From CAZAAW01 sp964483325 (GTDB lineage: Bacteria; Pseudomonadota; Alphaproteobacteria; Rhizobiales; Kaistiaceae), in NCBI GenBank assembly GCA_964483325.1, contig CAZAAW010000048.1, positions 1 to 11,134 on the forward strand: a stretch of 11,134 bases of DNA, read 5' to 3'. Below the pieces are notes generated by a model. The model did not search any database. It had not been told where the DNA came from and worked only from the letters and a program-made list of their open reading frames with translations. The translations under genes were made by a program, and so were the position numbers. Within the stretch, counting starts at the first letter, position 1, and each line of letters starts with the position of its first letter. Of this stretch, positions 1 through 7,324 are shown one piece after another.

Positions 1-47
1 GCGCGCATCGCAGCCGCCAATGCAACTTGACACCCAAGATAGTCGCT

Positions 48-93
48 CACCCGGATCAAGTCCGGGGGCAGGCTCTCTCCCACAGGGAGAGGC
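48..93. repeat. Palindromic intergenic repeat, copy 1
   Basis: Two consecutive hairpins lie in the non-coding leader of tamB. The first has stem CCCGGA (50-55) and TCCGGG (61-66) with a 5-base loop. The second has stem CTCTCCC (75-81) and GGGAGAG (85-91) with loop ACA. The order (TCACCCGGA-type arm first, CTCTCCC hairpin second) matches the reverse complement of the copy inside tamB. Such two-hairpin units are common dispersed repeats in Hyphomicrobiales genomes. Apart from this unit, positions 1-203 hold no gene I can support; reading frame 1 closes with a TGA at 28-30, which might be the tail of an upstream gene, but too little is visible to call it. Confidence 0.75.
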
Positions 94-203
94 ACCCCCC
101 CGCGACGGATTTCCTTTCTCCTGCGTTATGCCCATATGCGCCCTGCCATGCGTCGCGCCGTGCCCGCCATCTCCCTGCCCCATCCTGCCGCGACAGTGCC
201 GCG

Positions 204-3200
204 ATGAAGCTGCTGCGCCGTCTTGCCCTTGCGCTGCTGGTGCTGGTCGCCGTCGTCGCGGTCGGCCTTGTCGGCCTGGCGACGCCGCCGGGGCGCACTC
301 TGCTTGCCCGCGCCGTCGAGAGCATCGCCGCCTCGGCCGGCTACGCCGTCGCCATCGACGGCCTTTCCGGCTGGCCGCCCTTCGTCTTCGGCGCCAAGCG
401 CATCACCGTCGCCGACGGCGCCACGCAGGCGCCGATCGCCGAGATCGACGGCCTGGCGCTCGACTTCGCGCCGTCGCGCCTCCTCTCCGGCACCATCGGC
501 ATCGACAGCCTGACCGCCGGCCGCGTTGCGCTTCTCGGCCTGCCGCCGGCCGACCCCGACGCCGCCTCCGGCGGCGGTGCGCCGCTGATCCCGCCCTTCG
601 CGCTGGACCGCCTCGCCATCGACCGGCTGGAGCTGGCCGAGGCCGTCCCCGGCGGCCCGGCGGTGCTGTCGCTCGCCGGCTCCGCCTTCGCCCGCGCCGA
701 CCGCAGCTTTGCCGCCGACCTGACGGCGCAGCGCCGCGACGGCCCGGCCGGCGATTACCGCGTCACGCTGCGCGCCGAGGCCGGACGCCTGCCCACCGCC
801 GATATCCGCCTTGCCGAGGCGGCGGACGGCATCCTGGTGCGGGCGATGGGCCAGAGCGGCGGCCCCGGCTACAGCCTCGACCTCGAGGCGGCGCCGGAGG
901 GCGACAGGCTCGCCGGCACCATCGCCCTCGCCTCCGACGGCGAGGCGCGCTTCGACGGCCGCTTCGGCTTCGGCCCAGAGGGCGCCGGCACGCGCCTGCT
1001 GCTGCAGGGCGACGGCAGCCTCGCCGGCCTGGTGCCGCCGCAATTCGCCGCCTTCCTCGCCGGCGCCCTCAGCATCGACATCGACGCCAGCTGGGCCTTC
1101 CACGGCGGCGCGCTGCCCGACATCACCATCGCCCGCGGCCGCATCGAAAGCCCGGCGCTGACCCTTTCCGCCGCCGGCCGGCTCAGCCCCGGCAGCGTCG
1201 GCGGCCAGTCCTCCGGCGCCGCCCCCGACCTTGCCGTCGAACTCGCCCTCGGCCGCCCCGACGGCGCGCCGCTGACCCTGCCGCTGGCGACGCCCGTCAG
1301 CCTGACGCAGGCGACGCTGCGTGGCAGCATCGGCGCCGCCGGCGACACGCCGCTGCGGCTCGACCTCGTCGGCCATGTCGCCGGCCTCAGCGTCGCCGGC
1401 GCGACGATCCCCGGCACCGGCCTGTCGCTGGCGCTGGAATCGGGCGGCCCCGACCCGCTGGCCGAGCGGCGCTTCCCCTTCGCGCTGCGCATCGAGGCGG
1501 ACGCGCTGCGCACCGACGCGGCGACGCTGGCCGCCAGCGAGACGCAGCCGCTGCTCCTCACCGCCGACGGCACGCTCGACCTCGCCACCCTTGCCGCCGA
1601 GGCCGACGCGACGCTGACCGCCGCCGGCGCGACGCTCGCCTTCTCCGGCACCGCCGCCTCGGGCCAGTGCGCCCCTTACCTCTCCCAATGGGAGAGGTCG
1701 GAACGCGACAGCGTTCCGGATGAGGGACAGGCCGCCCCGGACTCGAACGCCTCCCTCGCCGAGGCCTTCCGCCGCGACGCCACCGTTCCAGCGCCGGTAG
1801 CCGCACCGGACTGCGCCGCCGCTGCCGCGCCGAGCCTCACCGGCACGCTCACTGCCAAGATCCCGGACCTCGCGCCGCTCGCTCCCTTCGCCGGCCGGGC
1901 GCTGGCCGGCGCCGCCGAAGTAACCGCCAGCGGCACCTTCCTCGGCCCGCAGGGCACCGCCCTCGACCTTGCCGCCACGACGCGCGACCTCGACCCCGGC
2001 AATACCACAGCCGCGGCGCTGCTGGCCGGCCCGGCCGAGCTTGCCGCCCATCTCACCGCCGACGGCGAGACCCTTGCCGCCACCGGCATCCGCCTCTCCG
2101 GCACCCGCCTCGCCGCCACCGGCGAGGCCAGCCTCTCGGACACCGTCACCGCCACGCTGTCCGGCAGCATCGCCGACCTCGCGGTGCTGGAGCCGCGCTC
2201 CACCGGCCGCGCCGACTTTACCGCCGACATTTCCGGCGCCCTGCCCTGGCCGACCGTCACGGCGACGCTGAAGATCCCCGAGGGCCGCCTCGCCGGCCAG
2301 GCGGTGAGCGACGCCAGCCTGGCGCTTTCCGGCCAGGCGGTGGACCGCAGCGACTGGCGCGGCAGCCTCGATCTCTCCGGCAGCCTTGCCGGCAAGGCCC
2401 TGGACGGCACGGCGCAGGTGACGCTCGCCGCCAATGGCGACGTCGCCTTTCCGACGATCGACCTCGCCGTCGCCGGCAACCGCATCACCGGGGCGCTGAC
2501 GCCGGTGGCCGGCGGCCTCCTTGCCGGCACGCTCAGCCTCGAGGCGCCGGATCTGGCGCCGCTCGCCGCCCTCGCCCTTACCGAGGCCGCCGGCAGCGCC
2601 AGCGGCACCGTCGCCTTCGCGGCCGAGGACGGCCGCCAGCAGGTGGCGCTGCGCCTCAAGGGCAGCGGCCTCACCGTCGCCGCGCTGACGGCGCGCGGCA
2701 TCGACGCCAGCATCGACGTCGCCGATGCCTTCGGCGCGCCGCGCATCACCGGCAGCGCCAGCCTCAGCGGCGCCGCCGCCGGCGCCACCCGCCTCGGCGA
2801 CGGCAAGGCGACCGCCAGCGTCGCCGGCGACACCACCGACTTCACCCTGGCGCTGGCCGGCGGCGACATCACCCTCGACGCTGCCGGGCGCCTCGCCGGC
2901 GGCACACTCGACCTCGCCCGCGCCGAGGGCAGCGCTTTCGGCCTGCCGCTGGGCCTCGCCGCCCCGGCCAGCATCGACCTTGCCGCGTCGCGCCTCGCTT
3001 CGCCGCTCCGCCTCAACCTCGACGGCGGCCGCGCCACGCTGACCGGCGCCTTCGGACCGGAACTGGCCCTCGAGGCGGTAGCGGAAAATATTCCTGCCCG
3101 CCTCGTCAACCGATTCGCGCCGTCCCTCGGTGCCGAGGGCAGCCTCTCCGCCCGCGCCACGATCAGCGGCCCGACCAGCGCGCCGCAGATCGCCTGGCAG

Positions 3201-4676
3201 CTCGACTGGCCGGCCTTCCGCGTCGCCCAGACGGCGAGCGCCGGCCTGCCGGCTCTGGCGCTTTCCGCCTCCGGCCGCGCCACCACGAGCGCCACAAGCC
3301 TCGACGCCCGCCTCGCCGGCGCCGGCCTGGCGCTGCGCGTCACCGGCGACGTGCCCTTCGCCGGCGGCCGCCTCGCCGTCCATGCCGAGGGCGACGCGCC
3401 GCTCTCCCTGCTGGCGCTGGAATCGGCGCGCGAGCTCCGCCTCGCCGGCACCGCCCGCATCGCCGTCGACGTCGCCGGCGCCCTTGCCGCGCCTGCCATC
3501 ACCGGCAGCGCGACGCTCGCCGGCGCCACCATCATCGACAGCGAGACCGGCTTCGGCATCCGCGACGCCGCCGGGCGCCTTGCCTTCGACGGCAAACGCG
3601 CCACCGTCGAGCGCCTCACCGGCAGCCTCGCCCAGGGCGGCACGGCGGCGGTTTCCGGCAGCATCGACGTCACTGCCGCCGGCCTGCCGGCCGACCTCAC
3701 GGTGCGCGTCGACAATGGCCGCTATGCCGACGGCAACCTCATCGACACGACCTTCAATGCCAATCTCGCCGTCAAGGGGCCCCTCCTCGGCGACGGCCTC
3801 GTCTCCGGCACGGTGGCGCTCGGCCGCACGCAGGTGCGCCTCCCCGACAGCCTCGGCAGCACGGCGGCGGCGATCCCGGTCGAGCACGTCAATGCCGCCC
3901 CCGGCTTCCAGGCGCCGGCGACGCAGAAGCCGTCGGCGGACGCCGGCGCCGGCGGCGCCTCTTCCGGCAGCGGCGGCCTCCGCCTCTCCATCGAGATCAG
4001 CAATAGCGGCGGCATCTTCGTGCGCGGCTTCGGCATCGACAGCGAGTTCGGCGGCGCGCTGCGCCTGACGAACCGCGTCGCCGACCCGGTCGCCGAGGGC
4101 GCCTTCACGCTGCAACGCGGCCGCCTGGAGATCATCGGCCGCCGCTTCGAGCTGACCGCCGGCACGCTGACCTTCTCCGGCGACCTGGTGCCGATCGTCG
4201 ACTTCACCGCCACCACCTCGACCAGCGACACGACGATCAGCGTCCACGTCACCGGCCCGGCCAGCGCCCCGACGATCTCGCTCTCTTCGTCGCCCGACTA
4301 CAACCAGGAAGAGATCCTGTCGCGCCTCCTGTTCGACCGCGAGGTCGGCGCCCTCAGCCCGCTGCAGGCGGCACAGCTCCTCGACGCGGCGGCGACGCTG
4401 ACGGGCGTCATCCAGGGCGACGGCATCTTCGCCCGCATCCGCGAGACGACCGGCCTCGACGACCTCGACATCCGCGAGAACAGCAGCGGCGACGTAACGG
4501 TCGGCGCCGGCCGCCGCATCAACGACCGCATCCGCCTGGGGGTCGAAGCCAGCCCCGACGCCGGCAACAGCCGCGTCACCATCGACCTCAACCTCACCGA
4601 CAACCTCAAGGCCCGCGGCGAAGCCGGCGAAGACGGCAGCGGCAAGCTCGGCCTGACCTTCGAACGCGAATATTGA
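204..4676 (+). CDS. tamB: TamB-family translocation/assembly module protein
   Basis: Predicted inner-membrane-anchored periplasmic protein of 1490 residues that bridges to the outer membrane. The family (TamB/DUF490, AsmA-like) supports outer-membrane protein assembly and phospholipid transport, often with TamA. Residues 1-26 are a short basic start (MKLLRR) followed by a hydrophobic anchor. The middle is a very long, repetitive Ala/Gly/Leu/Asp-rich region of amphipathic beta strands (such as ITGSASLSGA). The C-terminal TamB domain spans roughly residues 1130-1490 and includes DYNQEEILSRLLF (from residue 1365), a conserved family signature, and ends in EREY. The frame is open upstream to position 27, but I chose ATG 204 because the anchor begins there and the extension only translates the leader repeat; no strong ribosome binding site is visible. 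A palindromic repeat is carried in frame at residues 490-509. No tamA is visible in the window. Family call is firm; partner and substrate are inferred. Confidence 0.95.
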   Translation: MKLLRRLALALLVLVAVVAVGLVGLATPPGRTLLARAVESIAASAGYAVAIDGLSGWPPFVFGAKRITVADGATQAPIAEIDGLALDFAPSRLLSGTIGIDSLTAGRVALLGLPPADPDAASGGGAPLIPPFALDRLAIDRLELAEAVPGGPAVLSLAGSAFARADRSFAADLTAQRRDGPAGDYRVTLRAEAGRLPTADIRLAEAADGILVRAMGQSGGPGYSLDLEAAPEGDRLAGTIALASDGEARFDGRFGFGPEGAGTRLLLQGDGSLAGLVPPQFAAFLAGALSIDIDASWAFHGGALPDITIARGRIESPALTLSAAGRLSPGSVGGQSSGAAPDLAVELALGRPDGAPLTLPLATPVSLTQATLRGSIGAAGDTPLRLDLVGHVAGLSVAGATIPGTGLSLALESGGPDPLAERRFPFALRIEADALRTDAATLAASETQPLLLTADGTLDLATLAAEADATLTAAGATLAFSGTAASGQCAPYLSQWERSERDSVPDEGQAAPDSNASLAEAFRRDATVPAPVAAPDCAAAAAPSLTGTLTAKIPDLAPLAPFAGRALAGAAEVTASGTFLGPQGTALDLAATTRDLDPGNTTAAALLAGPAELAAHLTADGETLAATGIRLSGTRLAATGEASLSDTVTATLSGSIADLAVLEPRSTGRADFTADISGALPWPTVTATLKIPEGRLAGQAVSDASLALSGQAVDRSDWRGSLDLSGSLAGKALDGTAQVTLAANGDVAFPTIDLAVAGNRITGALTPVAGGLLAGTLSLEAPDLAPLAALALTEAAGSASGTVAFAAEDGRQQVALRLKGSGLTVAALTARGIDASIDVADAFGAPRITGSASLSGAAAGATRLGDGKATASVAGDTTDFTLALAGGDITLDAAGRLAGGTLDLARAEGSAFGLPLGLAAPASIDLAASRLASPLRLNLDGGRATLTGAFGPELALEAVAENIPARLVNRFAPSLGAEGSLSARATISGPTSAPQIAWQLDWPAFRVAQTASAGLPALALSASGRATTSATSLDARLAGAGLALRVTGDVPFAGGRLAVHAEGDAPLSLLALESARELRLAGTARIAVDVAGALAAPAITGSATLAGATIIDSETGFGIRDAAGRLAFDGKRATVERLTGSLAQGGTAAVSGSIDVTAAGLPADLTVRVDNGRYADGNLIDTTFNANLAVKGPLLGDGLVSGTVALGRTQVRLPDSLGSTAAAIPVEHVNAAPGFQAPATQKPSADAGAGGASSGSGGLRLSIEISNSGGIFVRGFGIDSEFGGALRLTNRVADPVAEGAFTLQRGRLEIIGRRFELTAGTLTFSGDLVPIVDFTATTSTSDTTISVHVTGPASAPTISLSSSPDYNQEEILSRLLFDREVGALSPLQAAQLLDAAATLTGVIQGDGIFARIRETTGLDDLDIRENSSGDVTVGAGRRINDRIRLGVEASPDAGNSRVTIDLNLTDNLKARGEAGEDGSGKLGLTFEREY
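1676..1727. repeat. Palindromic repeat, copy 2, in frame within tamB
   Basis: Hairpin one has stem ACCTCTCCC (1678-1686) and GGGAGAGGT (1690-1698) with loop AAT. Hairpin two has stem CGGAACGC (1699-1706) and GCGTTCCG (1711-1718) with loop GACA, followed by GATGAGGGA. This is the same repeat type as at 48-93 but in the opposite orientation. It is read through without a stop and encodes YLSQWERSERDSVPDEG, a charged peptide unlike the Ala/Gly/Leu-rich beta-strand sequence around it. The element therefore appears to have entered the coding sequence and been tolerated, as described for Rickettsia palindromic elements. Confidence 0.8.
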
Positions 4677-4682
4677 GTAGGG

Positions 4683-4701
4683 CGGGGCTTTCGTTCCTCA
4701 G
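4683..4701 (+). repeat. Possible left boundary repeat of accessory islet
   Basis: CGGGGCTT (4683-4690) recurs exactly at 7314-7321. GTTCCTCAG (4693-4701) recurs with one mismatch as GTTGCTCAG (7331-7339). The spacing differs by seven bases. The two sites flank the lower-GC block holding the HTH, nucleotidyltransferase and nuclease genes. This could be a decayed target duplication or recombination scar, but chance matching in GC-rich DNA is not excluded. Confidence 0.25.
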
Positions 4702-4713
4702 CAAGACAGGCTA

Positions 4714-4741
4714 GTGTCCTCTGTCCGCGGACAAGGGACAC
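4714..4741. promoter_or_regulatory. 28-bp operator-like palindrome upstream of HTH gene
   Basis: A perfect 12-bp core, TGTCCGCGGACA (4722-4733), is flanked by outer arms GTGTCC (4714-4719) and GGACAC (4736-4741). Only two of the 14 base pairs fail to match. Each side thus carries two TGTCC half-sites, as expected for cooperative dimer binding. The palindrome ends 9 bases before the ATG at 4751, and its right arm contains the only Shine-Dalgarno-like sequence (AAGGGA, 4733-4738). Binding could block both transcription and translation initiation. Autoregulation by the adjacent HTH protein is inferred. Confidence 0.7.
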
Positions 4742-4750
4742 GCCTTTTCC

Positions 4751-5317
4751 ATGAAAAGCCAGGACATTGTTGTCCTTCTGAAGATCGTCAGTCTCCAAGA
4801 GCAGCAGCAGGACATCGGCTTTGACAGGCTGGCGCGGGAAGCCGGCGACGCCCCCTATTCCATGCGGAGCCTTGCGGCGGCCCTTGGCATCAGCAAGACG
4901 GAGATCGCCAATTCCATCAACAGAAGTATCCACGCCGGTCTTGCTGCGAAAGATGCTTCTCCGTCGGGCATAAATCCCAACCTTCGCGATCTGCGAAATT
5001 TCATCATCCACGGTCTGCGGTTTGTCTTTCCGGCCGAGATAGGTCCGGTCGCACGCGGCCTCCCGACAGGCTTCGCCGCCCCGGTTCTGAAGGATCTTCT
5101 GACCAGCGCCGGCCGCTATATCTATGTCTGGCCCGACCCTCACGCCGACGAAGCAGGACAGACGGTCCAGCCGCTCTATAAAAGCGTTGCCGCGGCGGCG
5201 AAGCGCGACGAGCGGCTGTATGCGTATCTTGCCCTCGTCGATGCAATACGGCTGGGCAATCAGCGCGAGGCGGGCCTTGCCGCCGAAATGCTCACCTCCA
5301 GGCTTGCAGGCCGATGA
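4751..5317 (+). CDS. HTH protein paired with nucleotidyltransferase (putative antitoxin/regulator)
   Basis: A 188-residue, MarR-like winged-helix protein of a family usually annotated as hypothetical. It has an N-terminal leucine-rich helix (residues 1-20) and a helix-turn-helix at about 36-64 (SLAAALGISKTEIANSINRS). A conserved block follows at 77-111 (NLRDLRNFIIHGLRFVFPAE, then PVARGLPTGFAAP), then VWPDP (126-130) and a helical C-terminus (142-181, LYKSVAAAAKRDERLYAYLA). From memory, proteins with these blocks are commonly found directly before AbiEii-like nucleotidyltransferase genes. It is not a typical AbiEi antitoxin, since I do not see the AbiEi C-terminal domain. It overlaps the next gene by 4 bases (ATGA), which suggests translational coupling. 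The palindrome just upstream suggests that it represses its own operon. The antitoxin role is inferred from gene order only. Confidence 0.8.
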   Translation: MKSQDIVVLLKIVSLQEQQQDIGFDRLAREAGDAPYSMRSLAAALGISKTEIANSINRSIHAGLAAKDASPSGINPNLRDLRNFIIHGLRFVFPAEIGPVARGLPTGFAAPVLKDLLTSAGRYIYVWPDPHADEAGQTVQPLYKSVAAAAKRDERLYAYLALVDAIRLGNQREAGLAAEMLTSRLAGR

Positions 5318-6012
5318 TCGCCGCCGAAACCGCCGCATATGCGATGCTGTTGAAGGTGGCTGCCGCCTTGGGCGAGGACCTGCGCAAGCGCCTGGTCTTC
5401 GTCGGCGGCTGCACGACCGCTCTGTTCATTATCGACCCATTCACCCTGGAGGGTGTGCGAGGCACCGATGATGTCGACGTGATCGTCGACCTCGAGGGAT
5501 ACGCGAGCTGGGTGGACCTGCTGGATGAGCTTCGGTCGCTGGGCTTCTCGGAAGACCTGACCGACGGCGTGATCTGCCGCATGCTGTTGGACGGCATAAA
5601 GGTCGACTTCATGCCGGACGATAAGGAAATATTGGGCTTCACCAACCGATGGTACGCGCGAGGCATCGACACCGCGCTTGCCCTGCCCCTGACCCTGGAC
5701 ATCGACATCCGTCATCTGACGCCGGAGCTGTTCATCGCGACGAAACTGGAGGCGTACCGGGGCAGAGGTGGCGGTGATCTGCTCTCCAGCCGCGACGCAG
5801 AGGACATATTGCTCGTCGTCGACGGCCGCGAAACCCTGCACAGCGAAATCGTCCGGACATCCGATGATGTCCGAACGTATATTGCTGCGGCTTTTGCCGA
5901 ACTTACGCGCGATCGTAACTTTGACCACTTCGTCGAGGGCAATACCAGATATTCGCCAGGCAGAGCACAGATCGTCAAAGATCGCTTCCGGGCGATAAGC
6001 GCTCTTCGCTGA
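5314..6012 (+). CDS. AbiEii/AbiGii-type nucleotidyltransferase (putative toxin)
   Basis: A 232-residue polymerase-beta-fold nucleotidyltransferase. The catalytic signature is complete: GG at residues 31-32 (FVGGCTTAL), the TxDxD motif T51-D53-D55 (TDDVDVIVD), and a third acidic residue D98 in VDFMPD. The AbiEii-like downstream motif is also present: K144 in ATKLEAYRGRG and RDAEDILLV from residue 160. Known relatives transfer nucleotides to RNA (for example tRNA acceptor ends in AbiEii/MenT-type toxins) and act in type IV toxin-antitoxin or abortive-infection systems. The substrate here cannot be read from sequence. The start ATG overlaps the stop of the HTH gene (5314-5317), so the two are very probably co-expressed. 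Length is somewhat below the roughly 300 residues of classic AbiEii. A house-keeping nucleotidyltransferase role is a less likely alternative. Confidence 0.85.
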   Translation: MIAAETAAYAMLLKVAAALGEDLRKRLVFVGGCTTALFIIDPFTLEGVRGTDDVDVIVDLEGYASWVDLLDELRSLGFSEDLTDGVICRMLLDGIKVDFMPDDKEILGFTNRWYARGIDTALALPLTLDIDIRHLTPELFIATKLEAYRGRGGGDLLSSRDAEDILLVVDGRETLHSEIVRTSDDVRTYIAAAFAELTRDRNFDHFVEGNTRYSPGRAQIVKDRFRAISALR

Positions 6013-6022
6013 AACTGTCGGT

Positions 6023-6048
6023 GCGTCGGCGGCCGCAGGCGCCGTCGC
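6023..6048. terminator. Hairpin between convergent genes
   Basis: Arms GCGTCGGCG (6023-6031) and CGCCGTCGC (6040-6048) form a 9-bp stem with one mismatch and an 8-base loop. It occupies the 46-base gap between the ends of the nucleotidyltransferase and nuclease genes. There is no T-tract on either strand, so a two-way terminator role is only suggested by position. Confidence 0.35.
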
Positions 6049-6058
6049 TCCCGATCCG

Positions 6059-7198
6059 TCAGTCCGTGTAGCCTCCCGGGTCAAACGCTCCCGGCACGCT
6101 CTGCTCCGCGACGATCTCCGCCGGGGCGGTCTCTGGCTCTGCGGCTGATGCGCCGCGTTCAGTATAGCCGGCGGCCGTCGCCCGCAGCCGAGCCGCGTGG
6201 TCGAAGATGTTATCGAGGGTCTCGATCCGCACCCGGTCTTCCTTCTCGCCATCGAAAAGCCCGAGATACTTTGTGGAACGATTGAAGTGCAGGCGTGCCA
6301 GCGGTCGGCGATTGTTGTTGTCGATCAGTATGCCGCAATACGACTTCTGATCGCGCATGAATATTCTGGACGGCTTGATCACATCACGAACGATTGCCCG
6401 AACGATGTGGAAACCCTCGATCTCGTCCGGTGTCGTAACGACCTCGTCTTCCACTGCCTCCTCCGGAGAATCTTCCGGCATGGCGGTATCGGCAAGCGCC
6501 GATGACAGACGATTGTGCACCGATTCCCGGATCAGGTCCCGGAATGCCGACTTCACCAGCGGGGCAAACTGATCCAGCACACCGCTGGTGAAACGCCCTT
6601 CATATAGGCCTACGACCAGAGGTCGGACGATTTCTTCCGGCGGATTCTCGAAAGTCTGACTTAGCCGCTTCTTCAGCGCGGAAGTATATTTCAGCCGGCT
6701 CGCCGATGCTCGAATGCCGTCAATATCAAACTCGTCCCGCGAGAACTTGCGCAGCTCCGGTATGAGATGAGGCTGCAGATCCGACAGTTCGAAAGAAAGA
6801 AACGGTACCGTGTCGAGCTTGTTGGGCTCATCCAGGTCGGTATGAAAGTGAAAGGCGCGGCCGTTGGTCAGAAGAGCGAATTTGGCCGACGTGACCGAGA
6901 AGTAGCGATAAAGCTGCGCCAGGTGAACCTTCTCGAGCGCCACCGAGATCGGCTTGCACTCGATGAGGATGCGAATGTGGTCGCCAACCTTTACGGCATA
7001 GTCGACGCGCTCGCCCTTCTTGCCGACCGCATCGGCTGTAAATTCCGGAATAACCTCATTCGGATTGAAGACATCATAACCTAGAGCGCTGATAAAGGGC
7101 AGCACGACAGCGGTCTTGACAGCCTCCTCGGTAAGGATCGCGCTGGAATGCGCTTTGATCCTATCAGAAAGCGTTGTGAGATTTTCCTCCAGCCCCAT
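6059..7198 (-). CDS. Orphan type I restriction endonuclease-like protein (HsdR N-terminal domain, PD-(D/E)XK)
   Basis: A 379-residue protein resembling stand-alone HSDR_N/COG4748 proteins. The N-terminal nuclease fold is visible as E24/E25 on the first helix, then D66 (GERVDYAV) and the E80-C81-K82 motif (ILIECKP), giving D-X13-ExK, a complete PD-(D/E)XK site. Residues 96-115 (LYRYFSVTSAKFALLTNGR) are typical of the fold. The C-terminal part (about 262-345, including RPLARLHFNRSTKYLGLFDG and LDNIFDHAARLRA) matches the usual tail of these proteins and may bind substrate. It lacks the helicase motor of true HsdR, and no HsdM or HsdS gene is nearby, so it is not a complete type I system. ATG 7198 is supported by GGGGG five bases upstream (7204-7208). 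It converges on the nucleotidyltransferase gene. A nuclease-based defence role is inferred; it could instead be a chromosomal nuclease of unknown use. Confidence 0.85.
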   Translation of the reverse strand: MGLEENLTTLSDRIKAHSSAILTEEAVKTAVVLPFISALGYDVFNPNEVIPEFTADAVGKKGERVDYAVKVGDHIRILIECKPISVALEKVHLAQLYRYFSVTSAKFALLTNGRAFHFHTDLDEPNKLDTVPFLSFELSDLQPHLIPELRKFSRDEFDIDGIRASASRLKYTSALKKRLSQTFENPPEEIVRPLVVGLYEGRFTSGVLDQFAPLVKSAFRDLIRESVHNRLSSALADTAMPEDSPEEAVEDEVVTTPDEIEGFHIVRAIVRDVIKPSRIFMRDQKSYCGILIDNNNRRPLARLHFNRSTKYLGLFDGEKEDRVRIETLDNIFDHAARLRATAAGYTERGASAAEPETAPAEIVAEQSVPGAFDPGGYTD

Positions 7199-7295
7199 TT
7201 ATTCCCCCATGTTGCGGTCGCCGCTTCCCGATAATCGAAGTCGACGCAGCAACCACGGCTCAATCATGCCGAGGTTTGCGCAATAGCCCCTCTCA

Positions 7296-7324
7296 GCGAT
7301 AGCGCGAAATATTCGGGGCTTCAA
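7296..7324 (-). promoter_or_regulatory. Candidate promoter for the nuclease gene
   Basis: On the minus strand, TTGAAG (7324-7319) is followed after 17 bases by TATCGC (7301-7296), about 100 bases before the ATG at 7198. The match to consensus is partial (4 of 6 and 3 of 6). I saw nothing else clear in the 190-base gap 7199-7388, including no convincing terminator for the nuclease's neighbour. Confidence 0.25.

Noticed and set aside
27..32. Perfect -35-like TTGACA in the tamB leader
   Set aside because: No acceptable -10 follows at a suitable distance, so I did not call a promoter.
27..203. N-terminal extension of TamB from ATG 27
   Set aside because: It would put about 59 residues, partly translated from the leader repeat, ahead of an anchor that should be near the N-terminus.
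20..1723. Long plus-strand open frame overlapping the start of tamB
   Set aside because: Its Arg/Pro-rich translation is typical of a frame-shifted shadow. It begins in the non-coding leader and has no recognisable domain.
1676..3715. A 679-codon minus-strand open frame within tamB
   Set aside because: Another composition-driven shadow, rich in Ser/Arg/Ala/Pro, with no domain signature.
126..4247. A 1373-codon open frame on the minus strand opposite tamB
   Set aside because: It is an artefact of high-GC codon use in tamB. Its translation is Gly/Ala/Arg/Glu-rich with no recognisable domain, and the plus-strand product has clear TamB signatures.
7081..7263. Small minus-strand frame at the start of the nuclease gene
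   Set aside because: It mostly overlaps the nuclease coding sequence in another frame and lacks any recognisable feature.
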